From: Spirochaetota bacterium | GTDB lineage: Bacteria > Spirochaetota > Leptospiria > Turneriellales > Turneriellaceae | DNA length: 49,667 bases | Direction: 5' to 3' | Assembly: GCA_018240245.1 (NCBI GenBank) | Contig: JAFEGD010000063.1 | Location: forward strand, 1-49,667 | Part shown: positions 32,034 through 43,825 of the stretch, one piece after another | How the letters are laid out: each line of letters opens with the position of its first letter | Numbering within the stretch: position 1 is the stretch's first letter | Notes under the pieces: model-generated | Told to the model about the DNA's origin: nothing | Database searches by the model: none | Seen by the model: only the letters and a program-made list of their open reading frames with translations | Position numbers and translations under genes: made by a program

Positions 32034-32747
32034 ATGCGTACGCAAAAATCAAAGCTACCGGCTCCAAAAAAGCCGCCCTTGCCGGGTGACCCGCTACCCA
32101 CAATGCCCGAGGGACAGCGCAAGATTGTCTACGCCGCAATCGACGAATTTGCCGAACACGGCTATGCGGCGACCTCGACCTTCGCCATCGCCAAACGTGC
32201 GGGAGTCTCCGAAGCGCTCATCTTCAAGTATTTCAAGAATAAAGCGATGCTCTTGAAGCAAGCGTTGTTTCCCGTCTTGGCGGCGACGCTCATGCCGATT
32301 GCAATTCGCGGCATGAAGAACGTCGCCAAAGTTCGCCACGAAACCTTTGCCGCTTTTGTACGCGAATTTCTGAAAGATCGTCTCGACTTTGCGCGCCGGC
32401 ATAAGAAACACCTACGCATCTTGCTACAAGAGTTGCCGCTCAACGACGAGTTGCGCGCGAAGGCAGTGGCCGTTCTGAAAAGCGAACTTTTCCCCGTAAT
32501 GCGGCAGAAAATTTTAGAGTTTCAAAAAACGGGCGAGTTGCGCGCGATGCCGCCCGAGACAGTGCTGAAGCTTTTAGCGCCACAAGTTATTGCGCTTGTC
32601 TTGGGGCGCACGGTGTTTGCAAGCGAGGCAAGCGTACCCGACGAAGAGATTGCGATTGCCGAGCTTATCGAAACGATGCTGTGCGGCGTCGGACAAACGG
32701 CATCACGTACAAAAAACGCATCGCGCAAGCGTGAGGTAAACAAATGA
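32034..32747 (+). CDS. TetR/AcrR-family regulator of the exporter operon
   Basis: After a proline- and lysine-rich start of about 25 residues, a standard TetR helix-turn-helix follows (AAIDEFAEHGYAATSTFAIAKRAGVSEALIFKYFKNK, read in pieces), then about 150 residues of ligand domain and a basic tail. The operator overlaps its own promoter. It overlaps the adaptor gene downstream by ATGA, so regulator and exporter are one transcript. The context mirrors CecR with the ybhGFSR exporter in enterobacteria. Confidence 0.88.
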   Translation: MRTQKSKLPAPKKPPLPGDPLPTMPEGQRKIVYAAIDEFAEHGYAATSTFAIAKRAGVSEALIFKYFKNKAMLLKQALFPVLAATLMPIAIRGMKNVAKVRHETFAAFVREFLKDRLDFARRHKKHLRILLQELPLNDELRAKAVAVLKSELFPVMRQKILEFQKTGELRAMPPETVLKLLAPQVIALVLGRTVFASEASVPDEEIAIAELIETMLCGVGQTASRTKNASRKREVNK

Positions 32748-33862
32748 AGCGAAAGAATGCGCTACTCTGGGCGATTGTGCTGCCGCTCGTAGGGCTTTTT
32801 CTTTTTGTCGCGTTGCGTACCGGCCCGCTCGCAAGTGTCGCGGTAACTGTCGCGGCAGTCGAAGTGCGTAGTTTGACGCCCGCGATCTTCGGCGTCGGCA
32901 CCGTCGAAGCGCAATCAGTCTTCAAAATCGGCCCGAACGCACCGGGGCGCGTGCGGCAAGTTTACGTTCACGTCGGCGACAAGGTTAAGCCTCGGCAACT
33001 CTTGGCTGAAATGGAACGCCCCGATCTCGACATCTTGAATAGCAGCGACGCCGAGCGCGATTTTATTAAAAAGGCGTTGCAGCAAGAAGAGAGCGATGCG
33101 CGCGCTCGTGTGCGTGCGGCCGAGGTAACACTCGCCGAAGTCGACGCGCGTCACGACAAGAGCGAGCGCGGTCTGCAACGTGCGCGCGAGGCATTGCGCG
33201 ATGCGCGCGAAGACTTGGCGCGCGTATCGGGTAACGCAAAAAATCCATTGCGGGTGAGCGCAAACTTGCGTTTGGTTTCACCCGTATACGGGCTTGTCAC
33301 GCAGCGCAGCGCCGAACCCGGCACGACGCTGGTTGCGGGGCAAGCGGCGGTCGAAGTCATCGACCCCAAATCGTTGTGGGTCAACGTGCGCCTCGACCAA
33401 TCGCAGACGCCGGGGCTTCAGCCCGGGCTGTCTGCGAAAATACAGTTGCGTTCGCAAACCGAGCCACTCGCGGGGCGCGTGCTACGCATCGAGCCTGTCG
33501 CCGATGCGGTGACCGAAGAGACGCTCGCGAAAATTGTTTTCGCTACGCTCCCTACGGTGTTGCCGCCTTTGGGAGAAATAGCCGAGGTCACGTTAGCGCT
33601 CCCCCCGAGCGAAGCCAAGCCTACGATCTTGAACGCCAGTCTCGTGCGCATTGCGGGAGAGCTCGGTGTTTGGGTCGTCGATCATAAGACGCATAAGCTC
33701 CGCTTTGCGCCGGTGAAGACGGGCACCGCTGACTTAGAAGGTCATGTACAAATTCTCGAAGGGCTTGCCGCGCACGAAAAAGTTGTCGTCTATAGTCGCA
33801 CTCCGCTCGTAAAATCGAGTCGCATCAAAATTGTCGAGCGCCTCATGGGGGTCGACGGTTGA
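32744..33862 (+). CDS. HlyD-type membrane fusion protein of an ABC exporter
   Basis: One N-terminal transmembrane helix (about 7-28) anchors a periplasmic adaptor. A first barrel/lipoyl half (NAPGRVRQVYVHVGDKV), a long coiled-coil hairpin (about 98-155, rich in R, E, D and A), a second lipoyl half and a beta-barrel domain follow in HlyD/RND-adaptor order over 372 residues. It should link the permease to an outer-membrane channel that is not in this window. Gene overlaps of four bases join it to the regulator before and the permease after. Confidence 0.9.
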   Translation: MKRKNALLWAIVLPLVGLFLFVALRTGPLASVAVTVAAVEVRSLTPAIFGVGTVEAQSVFKIGPNAPGRVRQVYVHVGDKVKPRQLLAEMERPDLDILNSSDAERDFIKKALQQEESDARARVRAAEVTLAEVDARHDKSERGLQRAREALRDAREDLARVSGNAKNPLRVSANLRLVSPVYGLVTQRSAEPGTTLVAGQAAVEVIDPKSLWVNVRLDQSQTPGLQPGLSAKIQLRSQTEPLAGRVLRIEPVADAVTEETLAKIVFATLPTVLPPLGEIAEVTLALPPSEAKPTILNASLVRIAGELGVWVVDHKTHKLRFAPVKTGTADLEGHVQILEGLAAHEKVVVYSRTPLVKSSRIKIVERLMGVDG

Positions 33863-35061
33863 TCTCACTCGCGGGTCGCGATATTTTGCACTCGTGGGGC
33901 AAGTTCGTCTTTACGGGAATGGGCTTAGGGCTGCTCATTGGCGTTACGCTCACAATGGCGGGCGTCTATCGCGGCATGATCGACGATGCGGTAACGCTGC
34001 TCGATAATAGCGGCGCCGATTTATGGGTCGTGCAGAAAGATACGCTCGGCCCCTACGCCGAACCGTCGAGCATCTACGACGACACGTACCGCAGCATCTT
34101 AAGCGTGCCGGGCGTCGCGCGTGCGGCGAACGTCACGTACCTCAACATGCAGGTCAAGGCGAGCAGCGTCGAATCGCGCGTCATGGTCGTCGGCGTCGTA
34201 CCCGGCGGGCCGGGCGAACCGGGACAACCGTTGCATCTACTCGCGGGGCGGCATATTACACGCGGGCATTTCGAGGCGGTCGCCGATCTTGCGACGGGGT
34301 TTGCGTTGGGCGACAGCATCGAGCTGCGCCGCAATCGCTACCGCGTCGTCGGCCTCACGCGGCGCATGGTCTCGTCGGGCGGCGACCCGATGCTTTTTAT
34401 TCCGCTCAAAGACGCGCAAGAGGCCCAGTTTTTGAAAGACAACGACGCGATCTATTCGCAGCGCCGACGCACGACCATGAACCCCGCATTCAATCGGCCG
34501 GGTGTGCCGGGCTTACTGTCGGGCGTCATCGCCTCGCAAAGCGTGAACCCGTACGTCAACGCCGTGCTCGTAAAAATAAAAGGGGGATTTACCCCCGAAC
34601 AAATTGCTGCGCCGATTCGCCGCTGGAAACGCCTACAAGTTTTCACGCGCGCGCAGATGGAAGAAATCTTAGTCGGTAAACTCATCGCCACAGCGGCGAA
34701 ACAAATCGGCATGTTTCTCGTGATTTTGGCGATTGTGAGCGCAGCGGTCGTCGCATTCATTATCTACACGCTCACGCTGGGTAAAATTCGCGAAATCGCG
34801 GTCTTGAAACTCATCGGCACCCGCAACGCGACGATCGCAGCGATGATTTTGCAGCAGGCATTGGGCTTAGGCCTCATCGGATTTATCGTCGGTAAAATCG
34901 CTGCGTCTTTTTGGGCTCCGGTTTTTCCGAAATACGTGTTGCTCTTACCCGCCGATTCGCTGCGCGGATTTATCGCGGTACTAGTGATTTGCTCGCTTGC
35001 AAGTCTCATTGCGATTCGCGTCGCTCTCAAGGTCGACCCCGGGGAGGCGATCAGTGGCTGA
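33859..35061 (+). CDS. FtsX/MacB-type ABC exporter permease
   Basis: A 400-residue permease starting with TTG that overlaps the adaptor stop. One N-terminal helix (about 15-38) is followed by a ~230-residue periplasmic MacB-like core domain, then three C-terminal helices (about 280-305, 328-350 and 372-390). The loop KIREIAVLKLIGTRNATI matches the FtsX-type coupling segment. DevC- or MacB-like permeases act with an ATPase and HlyD adaptor to move substrate from periplasm or membrane outwards. Confidence 0.92.
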   Translation: MISLAGRDILHSWGKFVFTGMGLGLLIGVTLTMAGVYRGMIDDAVTLLDNSGADLWVVQKDTLGPYAEPSSIYDDTYRSILSVPGVARAANVTYLNMQVKASSVESRVMVVGVVPGGPGEPGQPLHLLAGRHITRGHFEAVADLATGFALGDSIELRRNRYRVVGLTRRMVSSGGDPMLFIPLKDAQEAQFLKDNDAIYSQRRRTTMNPAFNRPGVPGLLSGVIASQSVNPYVNAVLVKIKGGFTPEQIAAPIRRWKRLQVFTRAQMEEILVGKLIATAAKQIGMFLVILAIVSAAVVAFIIYTLTLGKIREIAVLKLIGTRNATIAAMILQQALGLGLIGFIVGKIAASFWAPVFPKYVLLLPADSLRGFIAVLVICSLASLIAIRVALKVDPGEAISG

Positions 35062-35821
35062 CGGCATAACTATTACCCACCTCAAGAAGCGCTACGGTTC
35101 GGGCGACACCGCCGTCGATGCGTTGAAAGGCGTCGATATGCACGTCACTCCCGGCGAGGTCGTGGGGCTTATCGGACCATCGGGGTCGGGCAAGAGTACA
35201 CTCTTGAAATGTCTCGGCGCGATTATCGAGCCGACGAGCGGTACGATGCAACTGGGCAACGCAGTAATCTACGATAACGGTTGGAAAATTAGCGACTTGC
35301 GCGCGCTGCGTCGCGATAAGATCGGCTTTGTCTTTCAAGCGCCGTATCTTATACCGTTTTTGAGTATCGTCGATAACGTCGCGCTGATACCGATGCTGGC
35401 GGGCGTCGCCAACGGCGAAGCGCGCCGCCGCGCGCTAGAGCTTCTCACCGCGCTCGATGTCGCGCACCGCGCGCAGGCGATGCCGTCGCAGCTTTCGGGC
35501 GGCGAGCAGCAGCGCGTTTCGATTGCGCGCGCGCTCATCAGTAAACCGCCGGTGATTCTCGCCGACGAACCGACGGCGCCCTTAGATAGCGTGCGCGCGC
35601 TTTCGGTCGTGCGCATCTTAAACGAAATGGCGGCGCGCTACGAAACGGCGATTATCGTCGTCACGCACGACGAGAAGATTATCCCGACATTTAAGCGTAT
35701 CTATAATATTCGCGACGGGCGTACTTACGAAGAAAAAGGCGAAGGGAGAGATTTTTCTCCGCCACAGGGTGAGGTATTGACTCACCCTGTGGCAACGAAG
35801 AAAGCAAGGAGACAAAAATGA
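35054..35821 (+). CDS. ABC transporter ATP-binding protein (LolD/MacB/DevA type)
   Basis: Walker A GPSGSGKST, Q-loop VFQAPYL, signature LSGGEQQR, Walker B ILADEPT and switch histidine VVTHDE are all present in 255 residues. I start at the GTG at 35054 because GGGGAGG stands just before it and the encoded start MADGITITHLKKRYG is standard; the upstream frame is permease sequence. The last ~20 residues arise from a palindrome (35761-35793) after the normal end at RDGRTYEE, giving an atypical basic tail. The stop overlaps the next gene by ATGA. Confidence 0.94.
   Translation: MADGITITHLKKRYGSGDTAVDALKGVDMHVTPGEVVGLIGPSGSGKSTLLKCLGAIIEPTSGTMQLGNAVIYDNGWKISDLRALRRDKIGFVFQAPYLIPFLSIVDNVALIPMLAGVANGEARRRALELLTALDVAHRAQAMPSQLSGGEQQRVSIARALISKPPVILADEPTAPLDSVRALSVVRILNEMAARYETAIIVVTHDEKIIPTFKRIYNIRDGRTYEEKGEGRDFSPPQGEVLTHPVATKKARRQK
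35761..35793. repeat. Perfect 13-bp palindrome inside the 3' end of the ATPase gene
   Basis: gccacagggtgag (35761-35773) is the reverse complement of 35781-35793, with a seven-base loop. Its 33 bases are read in frame as PPQGEVLTHPVA and lie past the conserved end of the ATPase fold. Confidence 0.85.
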
Positions 35822-36204
35822 CAACTGATAGAAAAAAAAAGCCGGTGCTGCGGTACATCCTCACTGGGGTTACGCTGGTCTTCGGCATTGCGACGATCAA
35901 ATCGGGGGGCGACGTGCTGTTTTGGAATAGCGCCGCACGACAGAGCGCCGGGCATTTCGTACCGTTCGTCGTCTGGGCAAATTTTTTCTTGGGCTTTTTT
36001 TATATAGTGTGCGCGATATTGATCGTACTGCAACTCGCGGCAGCGCCGAAACTCGCTACTGCGATTCTTATCGCAACGCTCGCCGTATTCGCCGCGTTAG
36101 GTATCCACATTCTCATCGGTGGCGAATATGAGGCGCGCACTATTGCTGCAATGGCGTTTCGCACGGTCGTTTGGGGTGTGGTGGTAATGTTGCTCAGAAG
36201 GTGA
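35818..36204 (+). CDS. Small four-helix membrane protein linked to the exporter
   Basis: The 128 residues hold four predicted helices (about 12-30, 46-70, 79-100 and 108-124) and no polar domain. The start overlaps the ATPase stop by four bases, so it is translated with the exporter, and it is the last gene of the TetR-HlyD-permease-ATPase unit. No family recognised; it could be an accessory subunit. The 140 bases downstream before the next gene contain TTGACA at 36250-36255 with only a poor -10. Confidence 0.7.
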   Translation: MTTDRKKKPVLRYILTGVTLVFGIATIKSGGDVLFWNSAARQSAGHFVPFVVWANFFLGFFYIVCAILIVLQLAAAPKLATAILIATLAVFAALGIHILIGGEYEARTIAAMAFRTVVWGVVVMLLRR

Positions 36205-36344
36205 AGTGTCCGCACCCGTGCTCGCTTGAAGTGGTCGACACAAAAAATATTGACACATTGTTCGAGTTCTGACGATGTTGCGCTGCACTACGCCATGAGG
36301 CCTTCTCGTGGCTGGGCAACCTTTCTGCATTTTAGGAGGATAAA

Positions 36345-37214
36345 ATGAGTACAGAAAACTTGATTAAAATGAACATGCCGCAGGTTCGGCGGCCCAATTT
36401 TGGATTAGAAAACAATTTCAGTAAGTATTATGCTGACGGTAACCCGCTGTTATCGCACATTCTGAACAGCTTGCACATTGTTTTTCCCGAAGGTGAAAAA
36501 TTATTTATCCGTTCGGTGAAATATTTTCAAGACCAAATCGAAGACCCGCAACTGAAAGCACGCGTCAAAGGTTTTATCGGTCAAGAAACGCAGCACATGG
36601 CGCAGCATGAAAAAATTTGGGACACGCTCGAAAGCCAAGGCGTCACCGCGCACGAATTCGATAAATGGTATTCGAAAAACGCCTATGAAACTGTCGAAGG
36701 GACTATTCGCAATGTGTTCGGCGAAGAAATTTACAAGCGCCTCGCACTTGCCGTCACCTGCGGTCTCGAACATTATACGGCGACGCTCGCCGAAGTTGCG
36801 ATCGATCCCGAAATCAATGCATTACAGGGCTTCGATGAAAAAATGAAAGCGCTGCTCATGTGGCACGCCGCCGAAGAGATCGAGCACAAGGCCGTCGCGT
36901 TCGACGTCATGCAGGCGGTCGACGGTAGCCCGGTGACAAAAAGTGCGGGGATGCTCCTCGCGACATGGGCATTGCTCTATTACGGGGCGATTGGTTCGGT
37001 GAAATTTTTGCTCGAAGATAAAGAAGTCAAGCTGGCGGATCTCCCGCAGATATTCGCGCAGAAAGCGCCGCTATTGGCAAAGGCCGTCGGCACGATGCTG
37101 CCGAAGCTGTTGCAATATTTTCGCCCTGACTTTCACCCCAATCAGATGAACAACGATCATCTGGCGACCGAGTATTTTGACGCGAATCAAAAATATTTTC
37201 AGAAAGCGGGATAA
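36345..37214 (+). CDS. PF10118-type metal-dependent hydrolase (di-iron helical protein)
   Basis: The 289 residues match the family often named predicted metal-dependent hydrolase. FPEGEKLFIRSVKYF, GFIGQETQHMAQHEK, LEHYTATLAE and WHAAEEIEHKAVAFDV carry the E/H ligands of a ferritin-like four-helix di-iron site. The true reaction is not firmly known; members occur near lipid and hydrocarbon genes. An excellent ribosome site (AGGAGG) precedes the ATG. An esterase gene and an acyltransferase gene follow, which suggests lipid metabolism. Confidence 0.9.
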   Translation: MSTENLIKMNMPQVRRPNFGLENNFSKYYADGNPLLSHILNSLHIVFPEGEKLFIRSVKYFQDQIEDPQLKARVKGFIGQETQHMAQHEKIWDTLESQGVTAHEFDKWYSKNAYETVEGTIRNVFGEEIYKRLALAVTCGLEHYTATLAEVAIDPEINALQGFDEKMKALLMWHAAEEIEHKAVAFDVMQAVDGSPVTKSAGMLLATWALLYYGAIGSVKFLLEDKEVKLADLPQIFAQKAPLLAKAVGTMLPKLLQYFRPDFHPNQMNNDHLATEYFDANQKYFQKAG

Positions 37215-37222
37215 TCGAGGCA

Positions 37223-37255
37223 ACCACCGATAGCGGTATAACCGCTTTCGGTGGT
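37223..37255. repeat. 15-bp palindrome between the di-iron protein and esterase genes
   Basis: accaccgatagcggt (37223-37237) pairs with 37241-37255 with one mismatch and a three-base loop. It ends seven bases before the esterase ATG and includes the GGTGG that would be its ribosome site. Confidence 0.8.
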
Positions 37256-37262
37256 ATTCGTT

Positions 37263-38186
37263 ATGGAAATAGATAAGCGCGCTGCGAAGCTATTAAAGCT
37301 GCTCAAACGGCAAGCGCCGATGTGGAAACAGTCGCCGCAGCAGGTGCGCGCAATACTGCGTACGAATAAAAATCCGTTTGCGCCGCCGGCGCCCGAACTC
37401 AATTATACTTTCGATCATGTTGTCGTAACCGGCGACGCGCAATTATTGTTGCGCGAATATTCGTCCGTCGAAGCCGATGCGGTTTCGCCGTGTATTCTTT
37501 TTTTTCACGGCGGCGGATTCGTGATAGGCAGCGTCGATGAATACGACACAATCGCGGCTCAACTCGCGCACATGACCGGCGCGCGCGTTTTTTCGCTCGA
37601 ATATCGGCTCGCGCCCGAAGTCAAATACCCGACGATGCACCGCGACGCTTATGCAGCGTACGAGTGGCTGCTCGAACACCGCTTCAGGTTGCATCTAACG
37701 AAAGTTGCGGTTTGTGGCGATAGCGCGGGCGGTAATCTCGCTGCGTCGCTTTGTCTTTATGCGCGCGACCACGGCATCGAGTCGCCGGCGCTACAAATGC
37801 TTTGGTACCCGATGACACACGGCGATAAAGAATTTCCATCGCGCGTCGAATTTGCAGACGATTACTATATCACCGCCGCAGACATGCGTTGGTTTGCCGA
37901 ACAATTCTTAGAGAGTCCCGAGCAGATAAGCGATAAATATTTTGCGCCCGGGCTTGCGGCCGATTTAGGCGCTTTGCCGACAGCGCTGCTTTTAACGGCG
38001 GGGTTCGACGTGTTGCACGACGAAGGCGAGAGTTATGCGCGGCAACTCGAACAGGCGGCGGTTCGTGTCGAATACGAGTGCTACGCCGATATGTTTCACG
38101 GGTTTATTTCATTCGGCGGCGGCCTTCAACAAGGCATGGCTGCAATCGCCCACACCGCGTCTTTTTTCAGACACCATATTAAATAA
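37263..38186 (+). CDS. HSL-family alpha/beta hydrolase (esterase/lipase)
   Basis: The oxyanion-hole HGGGFVIG and nucleophile elbow GDSAGG of the hormone-sensitive-lipase (family IV) group are present. Counting from the ATG at 37263, the triad is S154, D249 (GFDVLHD) and H279 (MFHGF). The protein has 307 residues and no signal peptide, so it acts on small acyl esters in the cytoplasm. A GTG four codons upstream at 37251 lies inside the palindrome and is less likely. It converges with plsC with one base between the stop codons. Confidence 0.92.
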   Translation: MEIDKRAAKLLKLLKRQAPMWKQSPQQVRAILRTNKNPFAPPAPELNYTFDHVVVTGDAQLLLREYSSVEADAVSPCILFFHGGGFVIGSVDEYDTIAAQLAHMTGARVFSLEYRLAPEVKYPTMHRDAYAAYEWLLEHRFRLHLTKVAVCGDSAGGNLAASLCLYARDHGIESPALQMLWYPMTHGDKEFPSRVEFADDYYITAADMRWFAEQFLESPEQISDKYFAPGLAADLGALPTALLLTAGFDVLHDEGESYARQLEQAAVRVEYECYADMFHGFISFGGGLQQGMAAIAHTASFFRHHIK

Positions 38187-38187
38187 T

Positions 38188-39003
38188 TTAAAAATTTGCT
38201 AACTCGTGCTCGAACTGCGCGCGCACGCTCGCCATGAGCAAATCGATGTCGCGAAATTTCAACCCTTCGGTCGAAATCGCCGGGAGAATTTTTATGTGGT
38301 GCTTGCCGCCTTTGAGTATTCGCTTCTGCGTATCGAGCACGTGCTCCATCTGTTGGTTGACGATCGGTACAATCGGCGCACCGGCGGCGATTGCCATCGC
38401 AAACGCGCCCTTTTTAAATTCACCCAAACCTTCGCCCTTGCTGCGCGTGCCTTCGGGAAAAATCCAAATATTATTCTTATCGTCTTTAATTGCGCTGATC
38501 GCAGCTTTGAGAGCGCGTTTGGCGTCCGCGCTATCTTCGCGATCGACGAAAATTGTTCGCGAGGCTTTGAGCGTTATGCCAAAAAGCGGGACTTTCAGCA
38601 TTTCTTTTTTTGCGACGACGACGCTTTTCCACGGGAAAATACCGCCGAGAAAAAATGCGTCTAAGTTGGATTGATGGTTGACGAGCAAGATTGCCGGCTG
38701 TTTCGGTAGATTCTCGCGGCCTGCGACTTTGATTTTGACGCCGAGAATGGGCATTCCCAGAATATTTAATCCACGCGCATAGAGCCAACCGCTGACGACG
38801 TGCCCCCAAGTAAAGAGGCTCACGATAAATGAAGTAACGGTGACGCATGCCGCCCATACAGAGAGTAACGCCATGCGCGATCGGTAGTTGAGTGCTGCAA
38901 AAAATGTCGCTTTTTTTTCTACGGTCGCCGTGGCGGCGCGTTGTGCTGCGCTCATGAGCGGAGGTACGCGGTGTGTTGCTGCTTGCATAGCTGTTGGATG
39001 CAA
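38188..39003 (-). CDS. plsC: 1-acyl-sn-glycerol-3-phosphate acyltransferase (PlsC family)
   Basis: The acyltransferase motifs are NHQSNLD (H110 and D115, the HX4D catalytic pair), SRTIFVDRE and FPEGTRS (182-188). A hydrophobic N-terminal helix (about 44-66) anchors it to the inner membrane. It transfers an acyl chain to lysophosphatidic acid in phospholipid synthesis. At 271 residues it has about 30 extra N-terminal residues, so an internal ATG (residue 6 or 17) may be the real start. It lies 21 bases after the pseudo-beta-lactamase gene on the same strand. Confidence 0.9.
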   Translation of the reverse strand: MHPTAMQAATHRVPPLMSAAQRAATATVEKKATFFAALNYRSRMALLSVWAACVTVTSFIVSLFTWGHVVSGWLYARGLNILGMPILGVKIKVAGRENLPKQPAILLVNHQSNLDAFFLGGIFPWKSVVVAKKEMLKVPLFGITLKASRTIFVDREDSADAKRALKAAISAIKDDKNNIWIFPEGTRSKGEGLGEFKKGAFAMAIAAGAPIVPIVNQQMEHVLDTQKRILKGGKHHIKILPAISTEGLKFRDIDLLMASVRAQFEHELANF

Positions 39004-39024
39004 TTATAGTAAATTCGGTTGCAA

Positions 39025-40089
39025 TTATTTCGCCAGAAAAGCCGCATACAGCATTTCATTCAGCGTTGCCGAATCAAAATCGGCGCTGTTCGCCATGACG
39101 ACAATCCAAGCCGACTGCTCGGGAAAAAAAGTTACCGCAGCGGTGAATCCCCCCCAAGTGCCTTCTTGATAATATTGCACGACGCCGTCGTCTTCGTAAC
39201 GCTCGAAACCCAAGGCATACTGCGCGCTGCCGAGCGCATTATTGGCGGTAAAAATTTTTTCGCGCAGCGCGGGTGCCAGCAACGAGCCCTGCGAGAGCGC
39301 CGTGAACCAGCGGTCGAAATCGAGAATGCTCGCCATCACGCTACCGTCGCCCGCAATCGTATCGCATGCAGAAAACTCGACGAGCGTTGTCGCTTCGTTC
39401 GCGCCGTAGCCGAGCGTCGGTGAAGCGTCAAACTTTGCGCGCGTGGCAGGGGAAAGCACAAACGCCGACTGCATACCGAAAGGTTTAAATATTTTTTGTT
39501 CGACAAAATCGGCGAAGGGCATCGATGCCGCACGACTCACAATTGTGGCAAGCAACGCATAGTTCGTATTTGTAAAACGAAAGCGTTTACCGGGTGCAAA
39601 GAGCGGTGTCTTCGTTGTTTTCAAAAAATCGACGATGGCGGCGTTATCGAGCGGTTGTTCGCGATCGTCGCAAATTTGCTCGTAATCGGGCAGGCCGCTT
39701 TCATGATAGAGCAAATGGTGGATTGAGATACGCGACGTATACGGCGGTAGTTCGGGAATATATTTTCGAATAGAATCTGCCGCGCTCAACTTATTCGCGT
39801 CGATGAGCATGAGTACTGCGAGCGCGGTCGTCTGCTGTGCGACGATACCGATATTGAAAAGCGCTTCTTTTGTTAAAGGCGTACGAGTTTCGACAGCGGC
39901 AAAACCCGCAACGTCGTTATAGATAATTTTCCCAGAGCGCGAAACGAGCACGGCGATGCCGGGGCCCTCGGCGACAATAAACTTCTTGAGGGGAAACCCG
40001 GCATGGGGTGGGGCAATCTTGCGTGCAGGCGGGGCTGAAACGAGAGCAGTTGTCGAGAACGACCAAAAAATTATGCGCCATCGCGACAC
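39025..40089 (-). CDS. Beta-lactamase-fold (serine hydrolase-like) protein with missing active-site residues
   Basis: The fold and order match class C beta-lactamase/esterase family members: [25 protein letters not shown] and [14 protein letters not shown]. The SxxK motif that should follow FNIG reads I82-V-A-Q85, so both the nucleophile and the base lysine are gone. The YxN motif is F-T-N (172-174), and the late HxGG-type motif is E-G-T-W-G-G. All three active-site elements are altered, so it should be a pseudoenzyme. The GTG at 40089 gives a plausible signal peptide ending near VSA. It is divergent from carB. Confidence 0.8.
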   Translation of the reverse strand: MSRWRIIFWSFSTTALVSAPPARKIAPPHAGFPLKKFIVAEGPGIAVLVSRSGKIIYNDVAGFAAVETRTPLTKEALFNIGIVAQQTTALAVLMLIDANKLSAADSIRKYIPELPPYTSRISIHHLLYHESGLPDYEQICDDREQPLDNAAIVDFLKTTKTPLFAPGKRFRFTNTNYALLATIVSRAASMPFADFVEQKIFKPFGMQSAFVLSPATRAKFDASPTLGYGANEATTLVEFSACDTIAGDGSVMASILDFDRWFTALSQGSLLAPALREKIFTANNALGSAQYALGFERYEDDGVVQYYQEGTWGGFTAAVTFFPEQSAWIVVMANSADFDSATLNEMLYAAFLAK

Positions 40090-40137
40090 GCTGTACGCAG
40101 TTCTTTTTGTACTCAATCGGCAAAGTCGGTTATGCGG

Positions 40138-40173
40138 CAAATCGGGAACTCGCACTCGTGAGTTCTCGATTTG
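40138..40173. repeat. 14-bp inverted repeat in the carB leader
   Basis: caaatcgggaactc (40138-40151) pairs with 40160-40173 with one mismatch and an eight-base loop. It lies between the divergent pseudo-beta-lactamase and carB starts, 59 bases before the chosen carB GTG. It could be a dispersed palindrome or a leader structure. Confidence 0.7.
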
Positions 40174-40232
40174 TCGTTTTCTGTAATTTTCCACTCTTTT
40201 TGACCGCCTGTCTCAAAACCGCATTGTGTCGC

Positions 40233-43649
<3,417 letters not shown>

Positions 43650-43676
43650 TTCGGCGCCAAGGTGACTGGGTGGGAA

Positions 43677-43709
43677 CTGCGAAGCAAAATAAACGCAGCA
43701 ACTTTTTTT
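43677..43709 (+). terminator. Possible carB terminator
   Basis: ctgcg (43677-43681) and cgcag (43694-43698) can pair, and a run of seven T follows at 43703-43709. The stem is short, so confidence is modest. Confidence 0.4.
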
Positions 43710-43825
43710 GACGCATGTTGCGCACAGCAGTTCACGGCAGTCACCAAACGCCTATAAAGATATAAATATCTACTATTCGGCATAGCCGGTGTTCGCAATT
43801 TGACGAAAATCATTTTTGGTGGATT

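Noticed and set aside
40008-40232. Upstream extension of the carB reading frame
   Set aside because: The residues before 40233 do not resemble CarB, overlap the divergent pseudo-beta-lactamase start and include a palindrome; the family start fits GTG at 40233.
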